Assembly (NCBI RefSeq): GCF_000426445.1
Contig: NZ_AUFJ01000010.1
Location: 496,001 to 560,000 of the forward strand
Reading direction: 5' to 3'
From: Brevibacterium album DSM 18261
Lineage (GTDB): Bacteria; Actinomycetota; Actinomycetes; Actinomycetales; Brevibacteriaceae
DNA length: 64,000 nt
Under the pieces are notes generated by a model. It had not been told where the DNA came from. It saw nothing but the letters and a program-made list of their open reading frames with translations, and searched no databases. The position numbers were made by a program, and so were the translations under genes. How positions within the stretch are numbered: position 1 is the stretch's first letter; each line of letters starts with the position of its first letter. Shown piece by piece: positions 33,599 through 41,318 of this stretch.

Positions 33599-34543
33599 AT
33601 GACATCACGCTTCGCCGCCGGCGTCGGCCTCGCCACGTCGCACTTCGGTTCCGTCCTGTCCGTCTGGTTCCCCCAGCCCGTCCTCGCTGAGACCCCCGAT
33701 CTCGCGCGCGAGGCCGCCGAGGCCGCCGTGGATCCCTCCGTCCTCGCCCCGCTCACGGGCGAGGACTCCGCGCGGAGCACCGTCGCGGAGGTCGTCACCG
33801 TCACGATCGACCTCGACACCCCGCCCGAGGGCGCCGCGGACGGCTACCTCCGCCTCCACGCCCTCTCCCACCGCCTCGTCCAACCCAACACGCTCAACCT
33901 CGACGGGCTGTTCGGCCAGCTGAGCAACGTCGTGTGGACCTCGGCGGGAGCCTGCGCCGTCGACGGCTTCGAGATCACCCGTGCCAAGCTCGCCGCCCGC
34001 GGCACCGTCTCCGTGTTCGGCGTGGACAAGTTCCCGCGGATGACGGACTTCGTCATCCCCTCCGGCGTGCGGATCGGCGACACCGACCGCGTGCGGCTGG
34101 GCGCCCACCTGGCCTCCGGCACCGTCGTCATGCACGAGGGCTTCGTCAACTTCAACGCGGGCACGCTGGGCTCGGCGATGGTCGAGGGCCGCATCTCGCA
34201 GGGCGTCGTGGTCGGCGACGGCACGGACATCGGCGGCGGCGCCTCCATCATGGGCACGCTCTCCGGCGGCAACACCCGCAGGATCACGGTCGGCTCCGGC
34301 ACGCTGCTGGGCGCGAACTCCGGCATCGGCATCTCGCTGGGCGATGACTGCATCGTCGAGGCCGGCCTCTACGTCACCGCCGGCACCCCGGTCTCCCTCG
34401 TCTCCGAGGGCGGACGCACCGTCAAGGCCGCCGAGCTCTCCGGCGCGGACGGGGTGCTGCTGCGCCGCAACGGCACGACCGGCGCCGTCGAGGCCCTCTC
34501 CCGCACATCCAAGGGCATCGAGCTCAACCCGGATCTGCACTGA
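33599..34543 (+). CDS. dapD: Tetrahydrodipicolinate N-succinyltransferase DapD
   Basis: A 314-residue enzyme that transfers succinyl from succinyl-CoA to tetrahydrodipicolinate, an early step of the succinylase DAP pathway with DapC and DapE (both in this window). The length and N-terminal domain match the actinobacterial DapD group (about 317 residues in M. tuberculosis). The left-handed beta-helix is visible as imperfect hexapeptide repeats from about residue 150 to 260, with [51 protein letters not shown] (in part) and [20 protein letters not shown] 33599 lies 6 bases after TAGGCT (33587-33592), so the transcript is probably leaderless. Two hairpins end the gene. Confidence 0.95.
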   Translation: MTSRFAAGVGLATSHFGSVLSVWFPQPVLAETPDLAREAAEAAVDPSVLAPLTGEDSARSTVAEVVTVTIDLDTPPEGAADGYLRLHALSHRLVQPNTLNLDGLFGQLSNVVWTSAGACAVDGFEITRAKLAARGTVSVFGVDKFPRMTDFVIPSGVRIGDTDRVRLGAHLASGTVVMHEGFVNFNAGTLGSAMVEGRISQGVVVGDGTDIGGGASIMGTLSGGNTRRITVGSGTLLGANSGIGISLGDDCIVEAGLYVTAGTPVSLVSEGGRTVKAAELSGADGVLLRRNGTTGAVEALSRTSKGIELNPDLH

Positions 34544-34557
34544 CGGCCTCCTCCCCG

Positions 34558-34640
34558 GGGCCGCTGTGAGCGTGCGCCCGCATCCTCACAGCGGCCCGCC
34601 CCCTCTCCCCGTGCCCGGTGCTCCAGACAGCACCGGGCAC
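34558..34640 (+). terminator. Two tandem hairpins after dapD
   Basis: GGGCCGCTGTGAG (34558-34570) pairs perfectly with CTCACAGCGGCCC (34585-34597), and GTGCCCGGTGCT (34611-34622) with AGCACCGGGCAC (34629-34640) around a 6-base loop. Stems of 13 and 12 bp without a T-tract are usual for high-GC terminators. Confidence 0.75.
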
Positions 34641-34660
34641 GGCTGTTCCGGAAGGCGATC

Positions 34661-36130
34661 ATGACCGTTCCTCCCGCCGCGTCCCCTCCCCCGGACCGCC
34701 CGGCGTCGTCTGTGCCCCCGCGTCCGAGCACGCCGCCGCCCATGCCTCAGACTCCGCCGCCGGCGCCCTCGCCGGAGGGCGCACATCCCTCGCCGGACGG
34801 CGCACCGGCCGCCGTCGCTCCTCCCCTCCCCGAGGCGGCGGTCGCCTCCCGCGCCGCGCGCAGGGAGGCGGAGGCGAAGGCAGCCACACCTCCGCCCGAC
34901 CGCGCCCTCGCGCCGGATCTCGCACGCGGCCTCATGCTGCTGCTCATCGCGACGGCGAACGTCTCCTGGCATCTGTGGGGGCACCCGACGGGCCTGACCT
35001 CGGCGCACCCCACGGACGGCGGGCCCCTCGACACGGCGCTCGCGACCGCCTCGCTCGTCCTCGTGGACGGTCGGGTCTATCCGCTGTTCGCCTTCCTGTT
35101 CGGCTACGGCATGGTGCAGTTCTCCGTGTCCCGCGCCGCCCGCGGTGTGCCCACGACCGCCGTCCGGCGAATGCTCCGGCGTCGCCACTGGTGGATGATC
35201 GCCTTCGGCGCACTCCACGCCCTCCTGCTGTTCAACGGCGACATCCTGGGCGCCTACGGCCTCGCCGGTCTCGTGGTGGGCGGCATCTTCTTCGCACGGA
35301 CGGACAGGACCCTGCGGATCGTCAGCTGGATCATGGGCTGCCTGCTCGCCCTCGGCGCGCTGCTCAGTCTCGTCTCCGGCCTCCTTCTCACCCGACTGCC
35401 GGCCGAGGTCCGGGTCGAGATCGCCGAGGCGACGGCCGCGAGCGCCGAGGGTGCCGGCAGCCCGCTCACGGACATGACCGCCGGGCAGCCGAACTACCTG
35501 CTCGCGGCGCTCGCCCGCATCGGCATGTGGGCGCTGAGCACACCCGGCGCGCTGCTCATGCTCGCGGTCCCGCTCGCGCTCATGCTCGGCTGGCTCTCTG
35601 CCCGCCACCGGCTGCTCGAGGATCCTGCGGCTCACCGCGGCCGCCTCGTCCGGATCGCCTGGACCGGCATCGGGATCGGCGTGCTCGGCGGACTGCCGCA
35701 GGCGCTGGCCTTCGCCGGCGTCCTGTCCCTGCCCGCCGTCGCCCCGTGGATGCTCGCCGGACTCCATTCCGTGAGCGGTGTGGCGGGCGGACTCGGCTAT
35801 GCCGCCCTGTTCGCGCTCCTCGCGCTCCGCCTCGGCCGGCGCCCCGCGCAGGAGCACCCCGTGCTCATCGCCCGGCCGGTGCGCGCCATCGCCGCGGTGG
35901 GCAAGCGCTCCCTGAGCTTCTACCTCTTCCAGTCACTCGTCTTCGCCCCGGTGCTCACGGCCTGGGGCCTGGGCCTCGGGGACCAGATCGGCACGGCCGG
36001 GGCCTTCGCACTCGCCGCGGCGGTGTGGCTCCTCTCCTGCGTCATCGCGGCGACCCTCGAGGACCGAGGAGCCCGCGGTCCCGCCGAGGTGCTGCTGCGC
36101 AGGCTCACCTACGGCCGCGACGGAGGCTGA
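34661..36130 (+). CDS. DUF418 family multi-pass membrane protein
   Basis: A 489-residue membrane protein. The first 80 residues are Pro/Ala/Ser-rich and probably disordered. The rest carries about nine to ten helices: APDLARGLMLLLIATANVSW opens the domain, YPLFAFLFGYGM and RRRHWWMIAFGALHALLLFNGDILGAYG (in part) follow, and the C-terminal DUF418 region has AVGKRSLSFYLFQSL. These match the YeiB/DUF418 family, whose function (possibly acyl transfer or transport) is unproven. ATG 34661 has GGAAGG about 8 bases upstream. The two strong hairpins before it suggest its own transcript. It converges on gltA across a palindromic spacer. Confidence 0.82.
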   Translation: MTVPPAASPPPDRPASSVPPRPSTPPPMPQTPPPAPSPEGAHPSPDGAPAAVAPPLPEAAVASRAARREAEAKAATPPPDRALAPDLARGLMLLLIATANVSWHLWGHPTGLTSAHPTDGGPLDTALATASLVLVDGRVYPLFAFLFGYGMVQFSVSRAARGVPTTAVRRMLRRRHWWMIAFGALHALLLFNGDILGAYGLAGLVVGGIFFARTDRTLRIVSWIMGCLLALGALLSLVSGLLLTRLPAEVRVEIAEATAASAEGAGSPLTDMTAGQPNYLLAALARIGMWALSTPGALLMLAVPLALMLGWLSARHRLLEDPAAHRGRLVRIAWTGIGIGVLGGLPQALAFAGVLSLPAVAPWMLAGLHSVSGVAGGLGYAALFALLALRLGRRPAQEHPVLIARPVRAIAAVGKRSLSFYLFQSLVFAPVLTAWGLGLGDQIGTAGAFALAAAVWLLSCVIAATLEDRGARGPAEVLLRRLTYGRDGG

Positions 36131-36146
36131 ACCATGTCTCCGGCCC

Positions 36147-36204
36147 GCACGTATGCGGTTTCTGCGCTCATCATCCGGAGAATGCGCAGAAACCGCATAC
36201 GTGC
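36147..36204. repeat. Perfect 21-bp inverted repeat between convergent genes
   Basis: The arm 36147-36167 (begins GCACGTATGCGG, ends TTTCTGCGC) is the exact reverse complement of 36184-36204, with a 16-base loop. It is less GC-rich than its surroundings. It lies 16 bases after the DUF418 stop and next to the gltA terminator, so it may end the DUF418 transcript. Confidence 0.75.
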
Positions 36205-36220
36205 ATTGAGACAGACGAGA

Positions 36221-36260
36221 AGCGCCCCGCTCACCAGGAGGACCTGGCGGGCGGGGCGCT
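36221..36260 (-). terminator. gltA terminator hairpin
   Basis: AGCGCCCCGC (36221-36230) pairs with GCGGGGCGCT (36251-36260), with a nested CCAGG/CCTGG inside. Reading on the minus strand the stem is followed by TCTCGTCTGTCT, a pyrimidine-rich tail. It begins 28 bases after the gltA stop codon. Confidence 0.75.
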
Positions 36261-36288
36261 CCGCTGTGCGCGCAGAGGCGCAGGCGGC

Positions 36289-37575
<1,287 letters not shown>

Positions 37576-37605
37576 ACGACACCTCTTCGTCTTGACGCTC
37601 AGCGT

Positions 37606-37706
37606 GAGCTGAGAATGGGTTCAGAGTCCAGGAAAGACTACTCGACTGTCGTGGACACACGAAATCACAGTGCATTCATGTATAATGCCCTGCCCATTCT
37701 CAGCTC
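37606..37706 (-). promoter_or_regulatory. gltA upstream region with a wide inverted repeat
   Basis: GAGCTGAGAATGGG (37606-37619) and CCCATTCTCAGCTC (37693-37706) are perfect 14-bp inverted copies 73 bases apart, flanking an AT-richer centre with TAGTCT (minus strand, about 37636-37641) and ATTATACAT. The outer arm overlaps the dapC stop codon. It may hold the gltA promoter and an operator, or pair to close a loop. Confidence 0.45.
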
Positions 37707-38854
37707 GAGGCTGCCGCGCCCGCCTCACGCAGACGTCCGGCGGCCTCCGCGACGGCTGCATCCGAGGCCGTCAGCGCAATGCGGACGTGACGCGCCCCGG
37801 CTTCGCCGTAGAAGGCGCCCGGGCCTGCGATGATGCCGATCTCAGCGAGTGCGGCGATGGTCTCCCAGCAGTCCTCGTCGCGCGTGGCCCAGAGATAGAG
37901 GCCCGCCTCCGAATGGTCGATCCGCAGGCCGAATGCCTCGACCGCAGGCCGCAGCACCTCCCTGCGCGCACGGTAGAGCTCCTTCTGCGCCCGCTGGTGC
38001 CCTTCGTCTCCGAGCGCGGCGGTCATGGCCGCCTGCACCGGGCCCGGCACGATCATCCCGGCGTGCTTGCGCGCCGTGAGCAGATTCGCCACCAGCACGG
38101 GATCGCCGGCGAGGAAGGCGGCGCGATAGCCGGCGAGGTTCGACTGCTTGGACAGCGAGTAGACGGAGAGGACACCTGTGCGATCCGACCCCACGGCCTC
38201 GGGATCGAGGATGCTCGGCGCCGTCTCGCCGCCCTCCCAGCCGAGCGTCGCATAGCACTCGTCCGAGGCCACCACGACGCCCGCCTCCCGCGCGGCCCCG
38301 ACCACCGCCCGCAGCGTCGCCGCATCCAGCACACGGCCGGTGGGGTTGCCCGGCGAGTTGATCCAGAGCAGGCCGATGCCGCTGAGATCGGCGCCGGCGA
38401 GGACGTCGTCCACGTCCACGACGCGGGCCTCGACCCCGGCGAGCTCCGCGCCGATCGCGTAGGTCGGGTAGGCGGCCGCGGGATGCGCGACGGCGAGCCC
38501 GCGCTGCCGCAGGCCCAGCAGCGTGGGCAGCCAGGCGACGGCCTCCTTGGACCCCACGAGCGGCAGCACCTCCGCGGCGGGGTCCACCTCCGCACCGAAC
38601 ACCCTGGCGTAGAAGGCGGCGATCGCCTCACGCAGCTCCGCGGCGCCCAGGGTGGTGGGATAGCCGGGCCAGTCGGCGGCCTCGGCGAGGGCCGTGCGGA
38701 TGACGGCGGGGGTCGGGTCGACCGGCGTGCCGATCGAGAGGTCGCAGACCCCGCCGGGATGCCGCGCCGCCCGCTCGCGGTACGGGACGAGGGTGTCCCA
38801 GGGGTAGTCGGGCAGATCCAGTCCGAAGCCGGCGGTGTAGGGGGCAGCGCTCAA
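37700..38854 (-). CDS. dapC: Succinyldiaminopimelate transaminase DapC
   Basis: A 384-residue PLP-dependent class I/II aminotransferase. Motifs include LSIGTPVDPTP, YPTTLGAAELREAIA, LLWINSPGNPTGRVL, VVASDECYATLGWEG and SVYSLSKQSNLAGYRAAF, where the Lys of SLSKQS forms the Schiff base. The GFGLDLPDYPWDTL opening and position beside a 7Fe ferredoxin gene match mycobacterial dapC (Rv1178) after fdxC (Rv1177), which favours N-succinyl-LL-diaminopimelate as substrate rather than aspartate or alanine. The start is TTG 38854 with AAAGGA 7 bases upstream; no ATG or GTG fits the conserved N-terminus. With DapD and DapE it completes three consecutive steps of the DAP pathway in this window. Confidence 0.9.
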   Translation of the reverse strand: MSAAPYTAGFGLDLPDYPWDTLVPYRERAARHPGGVCDLSIGTPVDPTPAVIRTALAEAADWPGYPTTLGAAELREAIAAFYARVFGAEVDPAAEVLPLVGSKEAVAWLPTLLGLRQRGLAVAHPAAAYPTYAIGAELAGVEARVVDVDDVLAGADLSGIGLLWINSPGNPTGRVLDAATLRAVVGAAREAGVVVASDECYATLGWEGGETAPSILDPEAVGSDRTGVLSVYSLSKQSNLAGYRAAFLAGDPVLVANLLTARKHAGMIVPGPVQAAMTAALGDEGHQRAQKELYRARREVLRPAVEAFGLRIDHSEAGLYLWATRDEDCWETIAALAEIGIIAGPGAFYGEAGARHVRIALTASDAAVAEAAGRLREAGAAASS

Positions 38855-38900
38855 CGCGTGGTCCTTTGCGAGACGGGGCCGCAGGCGGCCGAGGCGGGGT

Positions 38901-39227
38901 TCAGTCGTCGTGCTGCTGCGGGGGCAGCGCGGCGATGATCGGATGGTCCTTGCCGATATTGCCCAGCTTCGCTGCACCCCCGGGAGAGCCCAGGTCGTCG
39001 AAGAACTCGACATTGGCCTTGTAGTACTCCGCCCACTCCTCGGGGGTGTCGTCCTCGTAGTAGATCGCCTCGACGGGGCACACGGGCTCGCACGCCCCGC
39101 AGTCCACGCACTCGTCCGGGTGGATGTAGAGGGAGCGCTCGCCCTCGTAGATGCAGTCCACAGGGCATTCGTCAATGCACGCCTTGTCCTTGAGGTCCAC
39201 ACACGGCTGCGCGATGACGTAGGTCAC
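38901..39227 (-). CDS. fdxC: 7Fe ferredoxin [3Fe-4S][4Fe-4S]
   Basis: A 108-residue ferredoxin. Cysteines at 9, 17, 21, 25, 40, 43, 46 and 50 match the actinobacterial 7Fe type (VIAQPCVDLKDKACIDECPV, then DECVDCGACEPVCPVEA), in which one 3Fe-4S and one 4Fe-4S cluster carry electrons in the cytoplasm. The C-terminal half (DDTPEEWAEYYKANVEFFDD) is the usual extra domain. GTG 39227 has GAGGAG about 10 bases upstream. dapC follows after 46 bases and is probably co-transcribed. Partner enzymes are unknown; a cytochrome P450 or oxidoreductase elsewhere is likely. Confidence 0.95.
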   Translation of the reverse strand: MTYVIAQPCVDLKDKACIDECPVDCIYEGERSLYIHPDECVDCGACEPVCPVEAIYYEDDTPEEWAEYYKANVEFFDDLGSPGGAAKLGNIGKDHPIIAALPPQQHDD

Positions 39228-39310
39228 AGTCTCTTCTCCTCGGGGCTCGGAACCACTCCCGTCAAGGGTACTCCCTGCCCCGCAAGCCCGGCCCGCCCGG
39301 CCTCACCTCG

Positions 39311-39351
39311 GTACTCAGTGTTACGCCCTACCAGTACTCAGCAACACTGAG
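39311..39351. promoter_or_regulatory. Inverted and direct repeats before padR, possible operator
   Basis: CTCAGTGTT (39314-39322) and AACACTGAG (39343-39351) are perfect inverted copies, and GTACTCAG occurs twice (39311-39318 and 39334-39341). The position just before the padR start fits a PadR autoregulatory operator. It also borders the fdxC upstream region. Confidence 0.5.
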
Positions 39352-39366
39352 CAGAGGGGAGGGCAC

Positions 39367-39697
39367 GTGGCGAGCCGGATGACGGAGATGCTCAAGGGCA
39401 CCCTCGAGGGCATCGTCCTCGCGATCCTGGCCGAGGGGCCAGCATACGGATACGAGCGAGCAGGGCTTCGCCGAACTGGCGGAGGGCACCGTGTACGCGC
39501 TGCTCGTGCGGATCGAACAGCGCGGCCTCGCGGACGTGGAGCGGGTCCCCTCCGCGAAGGGTCCGCCGCGCAAGGTGTACACGCTCAGCACGGAGGGGCG
39601 CCGGCAGCTCGACGAGTTCTGGAGGGCGTGGACCTTCCTGGCCGAGCGCATCGCACAGCTCCGCCCCGCACGGCACACGGAGAGTAAAGGGATCTGA
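39367..39697 (+). pseudogene. PadR family regulator broken by a frameshift
   Basis: Two frames together make one PadR regulator. From GTG 39367 the frame reads MLKGTLEGIVLAILAEGPAYGYE, then loses the pattern at 39457. One frame further, from 39458, it continues EQGFAELAEGTVYALLVRIEQ and runs to TGA 39697 (TESKGI). Between YGYE and EQGF the family usually has about six residues such as ITxWLR; here only one base remains, so about 17 bases have been deleted, leaving a net +1 shift in the winged helix-turn-helix domain. The ribosome site GGGGAGGG and a repeat operator are intact. Either a sequencing error or a recent loss; the function is probably gone unless a ribosomal shift occurs. Confidence 0.75.
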
Positions 39698-39698
39698 G

Positions 39699-40079
39699 AT
39701 GGCTGCCAGATGGATGGAGGCCCTCACGGGCTCGCTCGAGCAGAAGAGGCGGTACCGGGAGTGCCTCGCGCGCATCGAGGAGCTGCCGCAGCCGCACCGG
39801 GCGGCCGCGGAGGCCGCGCAGCGCTATCTGCTCAGGCACGGGCCGGTGGCCGACGGCGAGGTGCTCGTGACGATGCTCACCGATTTCGCGGACCTGTGGG
39901 AGCGCGCCGCCGCGGACGGGACGCCGCTGCGCGCCGTGGGCGGCAAGGACCCTGTCGAGTTCGTCGAGGCCTTCGCCCAGGCCTATGACGGCAGGGGGTG
40001 GATCGACGGAGAGCGCGACCGCCTCCGGAAGGCGGTCGCCGAGGCCGAGCGGCGAGCCGGCCGGGAGACCGGGAGCTGA
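39699..40079 (+). CDS. DUF1048 protein (PadR partner)
   Basis: A 126-residue helical protein, MAARWMEALTGSLEQKRRYR at the start, then LPQPHRAAAEAAQRYLL and LVTMLTDFADLWERAAADG, ending in a charged coil. This matches DUF1048 proteins, which are commonly encoded directly after a PadR regulator in Gram-positive bacteria; function unknown, possibly a small helical effector. ATG 39699 lies one base after the padR pseudogene stop, so it would normally be translated by coupling, which the frameshift may disturb because ribosomes in the first frame stop at 39687. The reading frame of this gene itself is intact. Confidence 0.8.
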   Translation: MAARWMEALTGSLEQKRRYRECLARIEELPQPHRAAAEAAQRYLLRHGPVADGEVLVTMLTDFADLWERAAADGTPLRAVGGKDPVEFVEAFAQAYDGRGWIDGERDRLRKAVAEAERRAGRETGS

Positions 40080-40182
40080 GCCGGCCTCGGCGGCACCTCC
40101 CGCAGGACCCTCCGGCACCGTCCGCCCCGCCCGAGCGCCCCGGAGGGGCGGATGCCCGCATCGGAGCCCTAGAGTGGGACGG

Positions 40183-41277
40183 GTGCGCCTGCACGCGGAG
40201 GACGTCCACAGGAGAGCTGAGGCAATGATGGAACTGCGGGAGGGGATGCGCGTCGTCATCCGGTACCGGTCCGGGGACGGCGCGACGGACGCGCTCGGCA
40301 CGGTCGAGGCGACCGGTCGGGACACCGTCACGGTGGCGACGAAGCGCGGCGAGGCCGTCATCCCGCGCGCCGACATCCTGCTCGCCCATGAGGTCCCGCC
40401 CGCTCCCGTCCGCACCGGACGCCCCCACCAGGTGCTCTCGGCCTCCAGCCTGCGGCTCGTCGCGGCCGGCGCCTGGCTGCCGCCGGGCAGCACATGGCTG
40501 AATGCCGACAACGTCCGGGCGGAGCTGACCGAGTCCGAGAACTTCGTCCAGACCGGCTGGCTCCTGCGCAGCATGCCCGCCGCCGGCACCCGGCGCGCGA
40601 ACTCCGCGCTGCCCGTCGCCTCGCCCGGCATGCCTGCGGCCCAGGCTCTCGACGCCTGCGAGGCCTGGTACCGCGAGCGCGGGCAGGAGCCTCAGGTGCA
40701 GATCTACTCGGCGGACTCCTCCGGCACGCTGGCCGCCGAGTGCGCGGAACTGGGCCCGCTGCTGCGCGAGCGCGGCTACACGCCCTCGGCGCCCACGCTC
40801 GCGCTCACCGGCAGCACGCGGGAGGCTGCGGCCGGGGCCTCGCGTGCGGCCGAGGCCGCGCTGCCGGGGCTCCGCATCGAGGTGGCGGATGCACCGGCGG
40901 AGGACTACGTCACGGCCCTCGGCCACGCTCCCGGCTCGCCCGGCCGCGAGGCGTACACCACGCTCCTGCGCGGCGGCGAGCAGGTCCAGTTCCTCACCGC
41001 CTGGGCGCAGCACCCCGACGGCTCGACCACTCCAGTGGCACGCTGCCGCTTGGCCGAGGTCAACCGCTGGGCGGTGGTGACTAACCTCATCACGCGCCCG
41101 GACCTCCGCCGCCGAGGTGCTGGCCGGGCGGTCGTGCGGGCGGCCCTGGCGACGGCCTCGGGCAGGGGCGTGCGCTCCTATCTGGCTGAGGTCGGGGCGG
41201 ACAACGCCGCCTCGCTGGGGCTCTTCGAGTCCCTCGGCGCGACGGTGAGCCAGCGGTACTGGTACGCGGCGCGGTGA
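40183..41277 (+). CDS. GNAT family N-acetyltransferase with N-terminal SH3-like domain
   Basis: A 364-residue protein. Residues 15-70 form a beta-barrel-like segment (GMRVVIRYRSGDGATDALG, VTVATKRGEAVIPRADIL) as in the histone acetyltransferase-like Rv0428c group. The rest is a double-GNAT layout in which the C-terminal copy has the acetyl-CoA loop: NLITRPDLRRRGAGRAVVRAAL, then AEVGADNAASLGLFESLGA and a final YWYAAR. The first GNAT copy is degenerate. I chose GTG 40183 because TAGAGT (40170-40175) lies 7 bases upstream, the leaderless pattern seen elsewhere here; ATG 40225 or 40228, 14-15 codons later, is the alternative with a GAGG site. Substrate unknown. Confidence 0.8.
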   Translation: MRLHAEDVHRRAEAMMELREGMRVVIRYRSGDGATDALGTVEATGRDTVTVATKRGEAVIPRADILLAHEVPPAPVRTGRPHQVLSASSLRLVAAGAWLPPGSTWLNADNVRAELTESENFVQTGWLLRSMPAAGTRRANSALPVASPGMPAAQALDACEAWYRERGQEPQVQIYSADSSGTLAAECAELGPLLRERGYTPSAPTLALTGSTREAAAGASRAAEAALPGLRIEVADAPAEDYVTALGHAPGSPGREAYTTLLRGGEQVQFLTAWAQHPDGSTTPVARCRLAEVNRWAVVTNLITRPDLRRRGAGRAVVRAALATASGRGVRSYLAEVGADNAASLGLFESLGATVSQRYWYAAR

Positions 41278-41318
41278 CTCACTCAGGACAGGTCACCGGC
41301 TGGAGCCGATTCGCGTCC

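Noticed and set aside
37681-37686. Perfect TATAAT on the plus strand
   Set aside because: No plus-strand gene follows; it is within the minus-strand dapC-gltA spacer and no -35 fits.
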